NCBI GenBank assembly: GCA_036677805.1
Contig: JAVBVS010000019.1
Span: 62,001 to 126,000, forward strand
Source: SIG78 sp036677805
GTDB taxonomy: Bacteria > Verrucomicrobiota > Lentisphaeria > Victivallales > Victivallaceae
DNA length: 64,000 nt
Direction of reading: 5' to 3'
This document shows, in pieces, positions 8,102 through 16,474 of this stretch. Numbering within the stretch: position 1 is the stretch's first letter; each line of letters opens with the position of its first letter. A program made the translations under genes and the position numbers. The notes beneath the pieces are model-generated. The model searched no databases, was not told the DNA's origin, and saw nothing but the letters and a program-made list of their open reading frames with translations.

Positions 8102-9488
8102 ACGTTGCCGCGGGCGCGTTTCCGACTTTCTGGCACGCCCGCTGGCGCCCCGGACTTTCTGGAGCGCAACCGCGGGGCTGGTGTTGCTGGCGCTGCTGCT
8201 GCGGCTGCTGTTCGCGCTGCCGGCGCTGGCCGAGCCCTCGACCCTGCTGCGTCCCGACAGCGCAAGTTATCTCGACCCGGCGCGGGCGCTGGCCGCCGGC
8301 GACGGTCTGGCGACCGCACCGGGAAGCACGGAATCCGCATTGCTGCGGCCGCCGGGGTATCCGCTGCTGCTGGCGTTGATTTTCCGTCTTTTCGGCGATG
8401 CCCTGCTGCCGGCGGCGCTGGCCGGATGTCTGCTGGGCGCAACCGGCGCGATCCCCCTGGCGCTGGCCGGCCGCCGGGTCGCCGGCGGCCGGGCGGGTCT
8501 GCTGGCCGGATTGCTGTGGGCGCTGAATCCGACGGCGATCGCCCAGTCGCCGCTGTTTCTCTCCGACAATCTCTTCGGCGTGCTGGCCGCCTGGCAGTGT
8601 TACGCCGCCATCCGGATGCTGCAACGCAAAAAAACCGCTGATTTCGCATTGCTGGCATTGCTCGCGGTGGCGGCAACCTGGGTCAAACCGGTGAATCTGC
8701 CGGTGGTCATCATCGGGCTGCCGGTGCTGGCGCTGGCCGCGGCTGCTTCCAGCCGGCAATGGGTCCGGTTCGTTCTGGCCGCGGGCGCGGTCTTCGCCGT
8801 GCTGCTGCTGCCGTGGTGGATGCACAATTATCGCCTGACCGGGGGCTTCGAGGCCAATACCGCCAACATCTACTTCCACAACGGCTCCGCCGTCATGGCC
8901 GCGGTGACCGGCGAGAGCTCCGAACTCTGGCGCGACCGGCTGATCGCCGGGGCGGAGGCCGAATTCCGGGCCCATCCCGAACGTTACCCGACCATCCGCG
9001 AACAGAATGCCTGGAAGCAGCGTCAATTCGCCGCCTTGTTCCGTCAATATCCGCTGCCGGCGCTCCGGACGCATCTGCCTCATTGGGCCAACCTCCTGCC
9101 CGACGTGCCGACGTTGCTGGAAAACAATCATGTGTCGGTTTCGGGCCGCGGCACCATGGCCGTGCTCCGGCAGCGCGGTTTGTTCGCGGCGGCCGACTAT
9201 TATCTCGACGGTCGCTGGTATTGGCTGATTCTGCCGCTGCCGCTGCTGCTGGTGACGGCGGCAACTTATGGCGGCGCAGTGATTACGCTGTGGCGCTGGC
9301 TGCGGCTGTGGCAGTGGCGGATGCTGCTGGTCTTCGGCGTACTGGTATTTTACTACCTCTGGGCGCCGGGACCGGTGATCAGTCCGCGCTATGCGCTGCC
9401 GGCGCTTTCGTTTCTGACCGTGATGGCGGCAGGCGCCGTCGGCAAGGCAAACTTTATGGAAAAACTCCATTCGAAATCGGAAGGTTGA
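8088..9488 (+). CDS. GT-C (family 39/83-like) membrane glycosyltransferase
   Basis: 466 residues with roughly ten hydrophobic segments. The N-terminal loop after the first membrane span holds LRPDSASYLDPARALAAGDG, the acidic motif that carries the catalytic Asp in ArnT/PMT-type enzymes, followed by LRPPGYPLLLALIFRLFG, typical of dolichyl- or undecaprenyl-phosphate-sugar-dependent GT-C enzymes. Acceptor (lipid A, protein or cell-surface glycan) cannot be told. It overlaps rdgB and is 4 bases ahead of gpsA, so all three are likely co-transcribed. Confidence 0.75.
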   Translation: MMSFERCRGRVSDFLARPLAPRTFWSATAGLVLLALLLRLLFALPALAEPSTLLRPDSASYLDPARALAAGDGLATAPGSTESALLRPPGYPLLLALIFRLFGDALLPAALAGCLLGATGAIPLALAGRRVAGGRAGLLAGLLWALNPTAIAQSPLFLSDNLFGVLAAWQCYAAIRMLQRKKTADFALLALLAVAATWVKPVNLPVVIIGLPVLALAAAASSRQWVRFVLAAGAVFAVLLLPWWMHNYRLTGGFEANTANIYFHNGSAVMAAVTGESSELWRDRLIAGAEAEFRAHPERYPTIREQNAWKQRQFAALFRQYPLPALRTHLPHWANLLPDVPTLLENNHVSVSGRGTMAVLRQRGLFAAADYYLDGRWYWLILPLPLLLVTAATYGGAVITLWRWLRLWQWRMLLVFGVLVFYYLWAPGPVISPRYALPALSFLTVMAAGAVGKANFMEKLHSKSEG

Positions 9489-9492
9489 TGTT

Positions 9493-10491
9493 ATGAAAAC
9501 CGTCATTCTCAGCGACGGCGGCTGGGGCAGCGCGCTGGCCTGCGTACTGGCCGCCAACGGCCACGAAGTCACCATGTGGGGCCCGTTCCCGGATTACCTG
9601 GCGGAGATGGCCGCCACCCGGCGCAACGAGCGCTTCCTGAAAGGCGTGGTGTTTCCCGATCAGCTGCGTTTTGAACCCGACATGGCGCGCGCCGTCGCCG
9701 GCTGCGACCTTGCGGTGCTGGCGACGCCGACGCAATTCCTGCGCGGCGTGCTGAAGCAACTGGCCTCCTGCTATGACGCCGCCGGGCGGCCGCTGCTGGT
9801 CAACGTCGCCAAGGGCATCGAGGAAAACAGCTGGCTCCGGATCAGCGAAATGGTTGCCGCGGTGCTCGGCGACGTGCGTTATGCGGTGCTTTCCGGGCCG
9901 AGCCATGCCGAAGAGGTGGCGCGGCAGGTGCCGACCGCGGTGGTGACGGCCAGCCGGGTCCCGGATGAGGCCGAACTGGTCCAACAAGCCTTCATGAACC
10001 CCAAATTCCGGGTTTACACCGGCAGCGATGTGGTCGGGCTGGAGCTTGGCGGCGCCCTGAAAAATGTGATCGCCATCGCCGCCGGCATCATCGACGGCAT
10101 GAAGCTCGGCGACAACCCCAAGGCCGCGCTGATGACCCGCGGCATCGCCGAAATGGGACGGCTGGGCGAAGCGCTGGGCGGCGAGGCGCAGACCTTTTCG
10201 GGTCTGAGCGGTATCGGCGACCTGATCGTGACCTGCACCAGCGGCCACAGCCGCAACCGGCATGTCGGGGAAGAGCTGGGACGAGGCAAGGAGCTGGCGA
10301 CGATTCTGGCCGAAATGGGCATGGTGGTGGCCGAAGGCGTCCGCACCACGCTCGGGGCCTGGACCCTCGCCCGGCGCGCCGGGGTCAAGACCCCGATCAT
10401 CGATGAAATTCACGCCATGCTTTACGAGAATCGCAGTGTCGGAACCGCGTTGCACAACCTCATGGAACGCACCGGCCGCTCCGAATTCTGA
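9493..10491 (+). CDS. gpsA: glycerol-3-phosphate dehydrogenase [NAD(P)+]
   Basis: 332 residues. GpsA reduces dihydroxyacetone phosphate to sn-glycerol-3-phosphate for phospholipids. Landmarks: NVAKGIEENS, LSGPSHAEEVA, GLELGGALKNVIAIAAGI, TCTSGHSRNR, EGVRTT. The Rossmann loop reads ILSDGGWGSALA; in most GpsA proteins the position of the Ser is the first Gly of GxGxxG. GGAAGG sits 8 bases before the ATG. It is the last gene of the rdgB-GT-gpsA unit. Confidence 0.94.
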   Translation: MKTVILSDGGWGSALACVLAANGHEVTMWGPFPDYLAEMAATRRNERFLKGVVFPDQLRFEPDMARAVAGCDLAVLATPTQFLRGVLKQLASCYDAAGRPLLVNVAKGIEENSWLRISEMVAAVLGDVRYAVLSGPSHAEEVARQVPTAVVTASRVPDEAELVQQAFMNPKFRVYTGSDVVGLELGGALKNVIAIAAGIIDGMKLGDNPKAALMTRGIAEMGRLGEALGGEAQTFSGLSGIGDLIVTCTSGHSRNRHVGEELGRGKELATILAEMGMVVAEGVRTTLGAWTLARRAGVKTPIIDEIHAMLYENRSVGTALHNLMERTGRSEF

Positions 10492-10640
10492 TCGCCGCGG
10501 TTCGACCGCGACCAGCACGTAAAAAAATCGCCCCGATGGCGGCGAGCGACGAATCCGCAGTTTCCGGCGCCCGGGCGGCGAGCGGGATGGCGCCGCCGCG
10601 GGTTTTCCGGCGAAAATCGGATTCGGCCCGGAGCGAAGCG

Positions 10641-10669
10641 TTGGCAATTTGCCGGAAATCTGCTATATT
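10641..10669 (+). promoter_or_regulatory. sigma-70 promoter for the HAD phosphatase gene
   Basis: TTGGCA, 17-base spacer, TATATT. The predicted transcript starts near 10676, which argues against the upstream GTG (10678) and for the ATG at 10744 as start of the next gene. Confidence 0.65.
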
Positions 10670-10743
10670 AGGTTCCTGTGAGTCTGCATGAAAGCAATTT
10701 TTCGCAATGGAGTTCGTCTCCCCAACGGAAGGTATCGTTCGAA

Positions 10744-11628
10744 ATGAGAGATTATCTGCAGGAAATGCGCTCGCTGCCCAAAAAGCACGACTTTTTCATC
10801 GGCTTCGACAGCGACGGTTGTGTCTTCGACAGCATGGAAGTCAAGCAGAAGGAGTGTTTCTGCCCGGCTTTCATCAAGCATTTCGGCATGCAGCCGGCCA
10901 GCAAATACGCCCGTGAAGTCTGGGAATTCGTGAACCTCTACAGCAAGACCCGCGGCTGTAACCGCTTTCTCGCCATCGACTATGCGATGAAGCTGATTTC
11001 GGAACGGCCGGAAATTCTCAAGCGCGGCGTGGCGCCGCTCGACACCGCCGACCTCAAAGCCTGGATCAAGCTCGAATCCAAGCTCGGCAATCCCGCGCTC
11101 AAGGCCTATCTCGAAAAAGTCGACAGTCCGTCGCTGCGGCAGGTGATGGCGTGGAGCGTCGAAGTCAATCAGCGCATTACCGACATGGTTTACGGCGTGC
11201 CGCCGCTGCCGGGCGTGGTTTCGGTGCTCAAGCAGGCCATCGACAAAGCCGACATGATCGTGGTTTCGCAAACCCCGCTGGAAGCGCTGGAACGCGAATG
11301 GGCCGAAAACAAGATCGATAAGTACATCGGCATGATCTGCGGCCAGGAACACGGCACCAAGACTGAACACCTGAAGTTCACCACCGAAGGCAAGTATCCC
11401 CTGGATCAGATCCTGATGGTCGGCGACGCCCCCGGCGACTACAAGGCGGCCAAGAGCAACAACGTGCTCTTTTTCCCGGTCATTCCGGGCCGGGAAGAAG
11501 AATCCTGGGCGGAGCTCGCCGGCGAAGGGCTGAAGCGCTTCTTCGGCAAAACTTTCGCCGGCGACTATCAGGCCAGACTGCTGGCCGAATTCGACGCTTC
11601 GCTGCCCGAAAAGCCGCACTGGAAGTAA
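10744..11628 (+). CDS. HAD superfamily hydrolase
   Basis: 294 residues from the chosen ATG. HAD motif I is FDSDGCVFDSM (nucleophile and acid/base Asp), a Ser/Thr motif is in VVSQTPLEA, and the acidic motif IV is MVGDAPGDYKAA. The large cap between them is mostly helical. Substrate is probably a small phosphate ester, but no specific family member is recognised. A GTG at 10678 in frame would add 22 residues but lies at the predicted transcription start. A hairpin with T-rich tail follows. Confidence 0.8.
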   Translation: MRDYLQEMRSLPKKHDFFIGFDSDGCVFDSMEVKQKECFCPAFIKHFGMQPASKYAREVWEFVNLYSKTRGCNRFLAIDYAMKLISERPEILKRGVAPLDTADLKAWIKLESKLGNPALKAYLEKVDSPSLRQVMAWSVEVNQRITDMVYGVPPLPGVVSVLKQAIDKADMIVVSQTPLEALEREWAENKIDKYIGMICGQEHGTKTEHLKFTTEGKYPLDQILMVGDAPGDYKAAKSNNVLFFPVIPGREEESWAELAGEGLKRFFGKTFAGDYQARLLAEFDASLPEKPHWK

Positions 11629-11652
11629 TTCCGGCAAATCAACGGAATCCCG

Positions 11653-11687
11653 AACGGGCGCAGCGTTAAGGTGCGTCCGTTTTATTT
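11653..11687 (+). terminator. terminator between convergent genes
   Basis: 10-base-pair stem AACGGGCGCA / TGCGTCCGTT with one G-T pair, 9-base loop, then TTTTATTT. It closes the HAD gene. Confidence 0.7.
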
Positions 11688-12334
11688 CACTTCGACTCTG
11701 CCGATCCCCCCTCGCGGCGAAACACCGGCGCGACGGCGGTCACCGATTTTTCCGGCAGCATGATGCAGGACTCCGTAAGCGCCATCCCCAGCGCCGGCAA
11801 ATCCAGCAGTGCGAACATTTCGCGCTGCACCGTCAGCGTCAGATTGCCGTATCCCGGCGAAAAACGCCGCAATCCGAGCACATACCCCCGGCGGCTCAGC
11901 GTCCGCGCCGCCTGCTGTTGCAGAATTTCCATGCCCTGATCCGCGCATTCGCTTCCGGCGGCGTCGCAGACCACGGCCCGCGCCATATCCTCCCGCGCCG
12001 CCGCCACCAGCTCCGCCACGCCGCCGCCCAGCGTCACCGCCCCCAGCCACAACAGCGACGCATCGCCGACCAGCGCGCACAAAGGTGCGCTGCGCCAGAC
12101 CGGCCCCGCCGCCAATTCCAGATATTCGCCGTCATTGCGGACGATCGGGCAGACGGCGTAGCGGCCGCGAGGGCGCATGGCCTGAAGCGCCTCCAGCATC
12201 CACGCCCGGTAACGCGCGATCTCCGCCGGGGCAATGACCGTCAGATGGCGGTTGCCGCCGAGGCGCGACAGGATGGCGCGCTCCGGCAGCGTCAGCGGAA
12301 TCGGGTTCAAATCGGTAATCTTGATTTTGTCCAT
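11687..12334 (-). CDS. stand-alone vitamin B12-dependent methionine synthase activation domain protein
   Basis: 215 residues from the chosen ATG. The C-terminal half carries the MetH activation-domain signature: RRFSPGYGNLTLTVQREMFALLD followed by LTESCIMLPEKSVTAV (shown here in pieces). In E. coli this domain is the C-terminal part of MetH and binds AdoMet for reductive methylation of inactive cob(II)alamin. Free-standing versions occur in anaerobes whose MetH lacks it or which use other corrinoid proteins. The N-terminal 100 residues are of unknown role. The start at 12334 lies 7 bases after a -10 box, so the mRNA may be leaderless; an in-frame ATG at 12370 lies inside the promoter. Confidence 0.8.
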   Translation of the reverse strand: MDKIKITDLNPIPLTLPERAILSRLGGNRHLTVIAPAEIARYRAWMLEALQAMRPRGRYAVCPIVRNDGEYLELAAGPVWRSAPLCALVGDASLLWLGAVTLGGGVAELVAAAREDMARAVVCDAAGSECADQGMEILQQQAARTLSRRGYVLGLRRFSPGYGNLTLTVQREMFALLDLPALGMALTESCIMLPEKSVTAVAPVFRREGGSAESK

Positions 12335-12341
12335 GGGAAAT

Positions 12342-12370
12342 AATATAACACTTGTGGCGAATTTGCGCAA
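12342..12370 (-). promoter_or_regulatory. sigma-70 promoter, probably leaderless transcript
   Basis: On the minus strand TTGCGC, 17-base spacer, TATATT. The -10 box ends 7 bases before the ATG of the activation-domain gene, so transcription should start at or next to the start codon. The -35 box is 8 bases from the -35 box of the divergent murJ promoter. Confidence 0.65.
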
Positions 12371-12378
12371 TCGCCGGT

Positions 12379-12407
12379 TTGAAGGTTGGGCCCGATGGCG
12401 CTATATT
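12379..12407 (+). promoter_or_regulatory. sigma-70 promoter for murJ
   Basis: TTGAAG, 17-base spacer, TATATT; back-to-back with the promoter of the divergent gene. It rules out the ATG at 12386 as the murJ start. Confidence 0.65.
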
Positions 12408-12463
12408 ATGGCTTGACTTTGCAAGACCTTTCGACAGTTCAATCCGGGAAGACAGGGTTCCAT

Positions 12464-14068
12464 ATGCACGTTCAGGCAAACCGGCGCAACATTCTGCGCA
12501 GCAGTTTCGGGATATCGGTGGCGACGATCATGGCGCGGATTCTGGGCCTGATCCGGGTGATGCTCGAAGCGCGCGTACTGGGCGGCGGAGCGCTGGCCAG
12601 CGCCTGGCAGCTGGCGGTCATGATGCCCAATCTATTCCGGCGGCTTTTCGGAGAGGGGGCGCTGAGCACGGCGCTGATTCCGCTGCTTTCGCATCTGGAG
12701 GCGGAGCGCGGGTTGACCGAAGTCCGCAAACAGCTGGCCGTGGTGTTCGTGCTGCTGAGCGTTCTGCTGGCGGGCGTGACCGTAGTAGTCTCCGGCATTT
12801 CGCTGTTGCTGCTGGAGTTCGTAACCGCCGATTATGTGCGGACGGCCCTGAAGCTGACCCCGATTTTGATGCCCTATACTATTTTCGTCTGCCTGGTCGG
12901 GGTGATCACGGCGGTGGTCAACACCCGCCGGGTCTTTTTTCTGGCCTCGCTGAACGCGCTGGTGCTCAGCGTTGTGCTGATTCTGATGCTGTTTTTCGGA
13001 CGCAGATGGTATGTCGGGCATACCGCCGATTTTCTGACTCCGCTCTCGTGGAGCGTGCTGGTCGCCGGAGTGCTGGAACTGGCGATGATGGTCGTGCTGA
13101 TGCGGCGATGCGGCATCTTCCCGATTTTCCGCGATGCGCAGTGGCGGCACAACCGGATTTTCCGTGACCTTTTTGTCCTGGCAATGCCGGGAATGATCGG
13201 CGGTGCGGCCAGTCAGGTCAGCTTTCTGGTCGACCGCACATTGGCCTGCTGGGTCGGCGATTACGCGGTGGCGTCGCTGACCTATTCCGAACGGCTGATC
13301 TATCTCCCGGTCGGGGTCTTCGCCATGGCGCTGAGCAGTGTGCTGATGGCTGACATGTCGCGGGCGGCGGCGCAGCGCAACTACACCGAAATGCTGGACG
13401 ACTGTGCGCTCGGGCTGCGTTATGTCTGGTACTTCTGCGCACCGCTGGGCGTCTTTCTGGTGGTGTGGCGCGAACCGTTGATCCGGGTGCTGTTCATGTA
13501 CGGCAAATTCACTGAACTCAACGTCCAGCAGACGGCCTGGGCCCTGTTGTTCTATGCGCTGGGAATCCCGGCCTTCTGTGCGACCAAGGTGATCCTGCCG
13601 ACCTACTACGCCCGGAAAATGATGATGACGCCGTTGAAAATTTCCTTGATCGCCGTCGGCGTCAATGTAATTTTGAGCGTTCTCCTGATGCTGGTCCTCG
13701 GCCAGGGCGGAATCGCGCTGGCGACCGTGATTTCGGCGATGATCAACAACTCGCTGCTGCTGCTGGTGCTGCGGCGGCAGGAATTGCGTCTGCCGTTGCG
13801 TCCCGTGGTGATGACGGCGGCGAAGGCCCTGGCGGCGAGCGGACTCGGTGCACTGCTCTTCCTCCGTTACGAATCGCTCAGGACATGGACGCAGGAATGG
13901 GGCCTGCCGCGCTGGATGCCGCAAGACCTGATTCCGGTGCTGGCGGGGCTGGTGGGCTTCGGGGTGATTTATCTGGCCGTGACCATGATTTTGCGCGCCC
14001 ACGAACCGTGGGAAATGTTCCACAGCTTTCTGGGCCGGCGGCCGCCGGCTGACGATGGTCGGCGCTGA
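12464..14068 (+). CDS. murJ: lipid II flippase MurJ
   Basis: 534 residues, about 14 hydrophobic segments. The start NILRSSFGISVATIMARILGLIR and MMPNLFRRLFGEGALSTALIPL (in pieces) are classic MurJ/MviN sequences, including the conserved FxRLFGEG region. MurJ moves lipid II across the inner membrane for peptidoglycan synthesis. The start at 12464 was chosen because an upstream in-frame ATG lies in the promoter; GACAGGG precedes it. The tail is followed by a 0.6 kb gene-poor stretch with a transposase remnant. Confidence 0.95.
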   Translation: MHVQANRRNILRSSFGISVATIMARILGLIRVMLEARVLGGGALASAWQLAVMMPNLFRRLFGEGALSTALIPLLSHLEAERGLTEVRKQLAVVFVLLSVLLAGVTVVVSGISLLLLEFVTADYVRTALKLTPILMPYTIFVCLVGVITAVVNTRRVFFLASLNALVLSVVLILMLFFGRRWYVGHTADFLTPLSWSVLVAGVLELAMMVVLMRRCGIFPIFRDAQWRHNRIFRDLFVLAMPGMIGGAASQVSFLVDRTLACWVGDYAVASLTYSERLIYLPVGVFAMALSSVLMADMSRAAAQRNYTEMLDDCALGLRYVWYFCAPLGVFLVVWREPLIRVLFMYGKFTELNVQQTAWALLFYALGIPAFCATKVILPTYYARKMMMTPLKISLIAVGVNVILSVLLMLVLGQGGIALATVISAMINNSLLLLVLRRQELRLPLRPVVMTAAKALAASGLGALLFLRYESLRTWTQEWGLPRWMPQDLIPVLAGLVGFGVIYLAVTMILRAHEPWEMFHSFLGRRPPADDGRR

Positions 14069-14217
14069 GCCCGGCCTCAGGCGCGCCTGACGGCGATCTG
14101 GTCGGCGGCGACGGCGAAGTTGATGATCCGTCCGATTACGATCAGCGGCGGATCGGTCGACACATTGAGCCGGGGCAGCCCGTTGCGGAGAAAACGGATC
14201 GGCCGCGTTTCGGTCAT

Positions 14218-14432
14218 GGCGCCCTTGTCGCGCCGGCGACAAAAGCGCCGATGGGTTTTTCCAGTTCCCATAACCGAGGGGCAAATCCCGCCACGGCGTC
14301 CCGGTTCGCAAAATCCGGAATACGGCGTTGGTGAATTGCCGATTATCGCGGGCGCAGCCGCCCCGGCGACAAAAGTTCCATTTCAGCCCGGAATTCATCC
14401 GACATGTCGCGCCGCGCGTATGCTTTCGTCAT
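14218..14432 (-). pseudogene. decayed N-terminal fragment of an IS5-family (DUF4096-type) transposase
   Basis: Three short pieces in three frames line up in order as one transposase N-terminus. They are MTKAYARRDMSDEFRAEME (from 14432), NRQFTNAVFRILRTG plus PWRDLPLGYGNWK (14344 to 14258), and THRRFCRRRDKG (14256 to about 14221). The order RRDMSDE - LRTGTPWRDLP - YGNWK - HRRFCRWRDKG is that of IS5/IS427-type transposases. Two frameshifts (near 14345 and 14257) and loss of the DDE core show it is dead. No terminal inverted repeats were recognised. Confidence 0.75.
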
Positions 14433-14581
14433 CTTTTGTCGTCTTCTTTGGGATCTCTGCATACTACAGCAAACATCTGTTGACGACACCAACCGAAGCA
14501 TTTCCATTCGTATTTTGTTCGGGAAAAATCGGCTCCGGGATGGGCGATTCCGGTTTTCCGATGGTTTTTGACCTCCCGAAC

Positions 14582-14609
14582 TTGACAATAGCCGACATTG
14601 AAGTATATT
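14582..14609 (+). promoter_or_regulatory. sigma-70 promoter for the heptose kinase gene
   Basis: Consensus TTGACA, 16-base spacer, TATATT, about 43 bases before the start codon. Confidence 0.75.
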
Positions 14610-14651
14610 CAAACAGGGTGATTTGCGGAACGTGACGTTCAAGGATGAAAT

Positions 14652-15668
14652 ATGACCGCCGAAACTGCCGGACTTCTGGAAATACTGAATCGCTTCAACC
14701 GCTGCCGGGTCGCCGTGATCGGCGATCTGATGCTGGACTGTTACGTCTGGGGCCAGGTCGAACGCATCTCGCCGGAGGCTCCCGTGCCCATCGTTCAGGT
14801 CAAAAAATCCACCTCCTGCCTCGGCGGCGCTGCCAATGTGATGCGTAATATCGTCACCCTCGGCGGCCGGGTCGACGCCTTTGGCGTGGTCGGCGATGAC
14901 GCCAACGGCCGCCATATCCGCACCATGCTCGCCGAGTACGGCATCTCCCGGGAAGGCGTTTTCTGCGACGGCCAGCGCCCTTCGATCCAGAAGGAACGGG
15001 TGATGGCCGGCAGCCAGCAGCTGCTGCGCATTGATTACGAAGACCCCACGCCGATCGATTTCGCACTCCGCAGCCGTCTGGTTGCCGCAGTCGAAGAGCT
15101 GCTCCGGACCGGCGCGATCAATGCCCTGGTCATCGAAGATTACGCCAAGGGGCTGTTTTCCGAAACCATGGCGCAGAAGCTGGTCGATCTGGCCAACGCC
15201 GCCGGCGCGCTGGTGACCATGGATCCCAACCCCCGCAATCCGATGCGGCTTTCCGGCCTTACCGCGATGAAGCCCAACCGCAGCGAAGCCTTCGCCATGG
15301 CGGGCGTGGAGTGGACCCCTCCGGCGGGCAATCCGGAAGACGACCGGGCGTTGAAGAAGGTGGCGGCCATACTGCGCCGGAAATGGGATGTGAAATACCT
15401 GCTGATTTCGCTGGCGGCGCAGGGCATGGCGCTGTTCGACGACCGCGGCGGCTTCACGGTAATTCCGACCCGGGCGCGCGAAGTGTATGACGTTTCCGGC
15501 GCCGGAGATACCGTGGTGGCGGCGGCGACGCTGGCGCTGGCGGCCGGCGGCGACGCCAGAAGCGCGGCCGAACTGGCCAATCATGCGGCCGGAATCGTGG
15601 TGCGCCAGCTGGGCACGGCGACGGTAAGCGCCGAAGAATTGCGCCAGAGCATCCTCCGGGAAGATTGA
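14652..15668 (+). CDS. rfaE1: D-glycero-beta-D-manno-heptose-7-phosphate kinase
   Basis: 338 residues, a PfkB-family sugar kinase matching the kinase half of HldE (RfaE domain I). Landmarks: VIGDLMLDCYVWGQVERISPE, the substrate-binding CLGGAANVMRN, VIEDYAKGLFSE, and the anion-hole/base motif VSGAGDTVVAAA near the end. It makes heptose-1,7-bisphosphate for the LPS inner core. The nucleotidyltransferase half (domain II) is not fused here and no separate gene for it is in the window. AAGGA precedes the ATG. Confidence 0.9.
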   Translation: MTAETAGLLEILNRFNRCRVAVIGDLMLDCYVWGQVERISPEAPVPIVQVKKSTSCLGGAANVMRNIVTLGGRVDAFGVVGDDANGRHIRTMLAEYGISREGVFCDGQRPSIQKERVMAGSQQLLRIDYEDPTPIDFALRSRLVAAVEELLRTGAINALVIEDYAKGLFSETMAQKLVDLANAAGALVTMDPNPRNPMRLSGLTAMKPNRSEAFAMAGVEWTPPAGNPEDDRALKKVAAILRRKWDVKYLLISLAAQGMALFDDRGGFTVIPTRAREVYDVSGAGDTVVAAATLALAAGGDARSAAELANHAAGIVVRQLGTATVSAEELRQSILRED

Positions 15669-15723
15669 TTTTTCCGTCCCCGGCCACGGGGCGCGGCAAC
15701 CGACAACGGAAAGGGTTTCGACC

Positions 15724-16305
15724 ATGAAAACAATGCTGTTTCTGACTGCCATGCTGTTGTCGGCAACGATCCCCGGCGTTTTCGCCGGGGACTCCACGGC
15801 GCGGCTGGCCTATGGCCTGTACGAGGTGGAAATGACCGCCTGCCGGAACAACCTGATGGCGCTGAACGGCTTTCTGCGCGCCTATGCCCAGGCCAACAAT
15901 GGCAGGCTCCCGGAAGGCAACAACTTCGACGGGCTGCGGAAACTCGGTCCTTTCGGCGCCAATTTCAATCATTTCGTCTGCCGGGCAAACAAATTCAAGA
16001 AGGCGCGCGACAACAGCGCGCTGAGCGAGGACAATTGCCCGTTTCTTTATTTTGGCGGGCTGAATCTCGAAGCCGCGCTGAAAACCTCCCCGAACATTCC
16101 ATTGATGGCCGACAAGCCCGGCGGGCGCCATGTGAACGTGCTTTTCGTCGACGGCCGGGTCGAAGCGTTGCCGCCGCCGACTACCAAGCGTAAAATTTCC
16201 AATTGCCGCGACCTCGTCGACGCCCTCCACAACAAATATCAATATTCGCCGGAGGTCCTTGAAATGTTGCGCCTTAAAGCCGGCGCCATCGACAACGCGA
16301 AATAA
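15724..16305 (+). CDS. secreted protein with a pseudopilin-type H-x9-DG tail but no prepilin signal
   Basis: 193 residues. Residues 1-21 form an ordinary signal peptide (MKTMLFLTAMLLSATIPGVFA, cleaved near A21), not a type III prepilin leader. The middle (RNNLMALNGFLRAYAQANNGRLP) resembles the helix and linker of DUF1559 pseudopilins (NLKQ...YAxDNxGxxP), and the end holds GRHVNVLFVDGRVEALPPP, which matches their H-x-N-V-x-F-x-DG-x-V motif. So it looks like a periplasmic pseudopilin head domain freed from its membrane helix. It follows the heptose kinase gene by 55 bases with GGAAAGG upstream. Role unknown. Confidence 0.7.
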   Translation: MKTMLFLTAMLLSATIPGVFAGDSTARLAYGLYEVEMTACRNNLMALNGFLRAYAQANNGRLPEGNNFDGLRKLGPFGANFNHFVCRANKFKKARDNSALSEDNCPFLYFGGLNLEAALKTSPNIPLMADKPGGRHVNVLFVDGRVEALPPPTTKRKISNCRDLVDALHNKYQYSPEVLEMLRLKAGAIDNAK

Positions 16306-16474
16306 TTCTTCCCGCTTCCGGCGGCCGCACGTCCCGGAATAATTTACAATTTAAACGGCGATTTTAACAAAGCATCCGGCTTGCGTTGCGGTGCAAGCCG
16401 GATTATTGTTATTATAACAGGCAATTACCATCGCGTTCCGGAACGGCCGGAAAATTTTGAGGAAAGGATGAATT

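Larger units (their letters stand above)
14069..14651. other. gene-poor stretch between murJ and the heptose kinase gene
   Basis: 583 bases. It holds the decayed IS5-type remnant (14218-14432, minus) and the heptose kinase promoter (14582-14609). A short open stretch on the minus strand at 14077-14217 continues the remnant's frame but shows no recognisable family. Nothing else seen. Confidence 0.6.

Noticed and set aside
10678..10743. N-terminal extension of the HAD phosphatase from a GTG at 10678
   Set aside because: The GTG lies at the predicted transcription start of the promoter at 10641-10669 and the extra residues show no family similarity.
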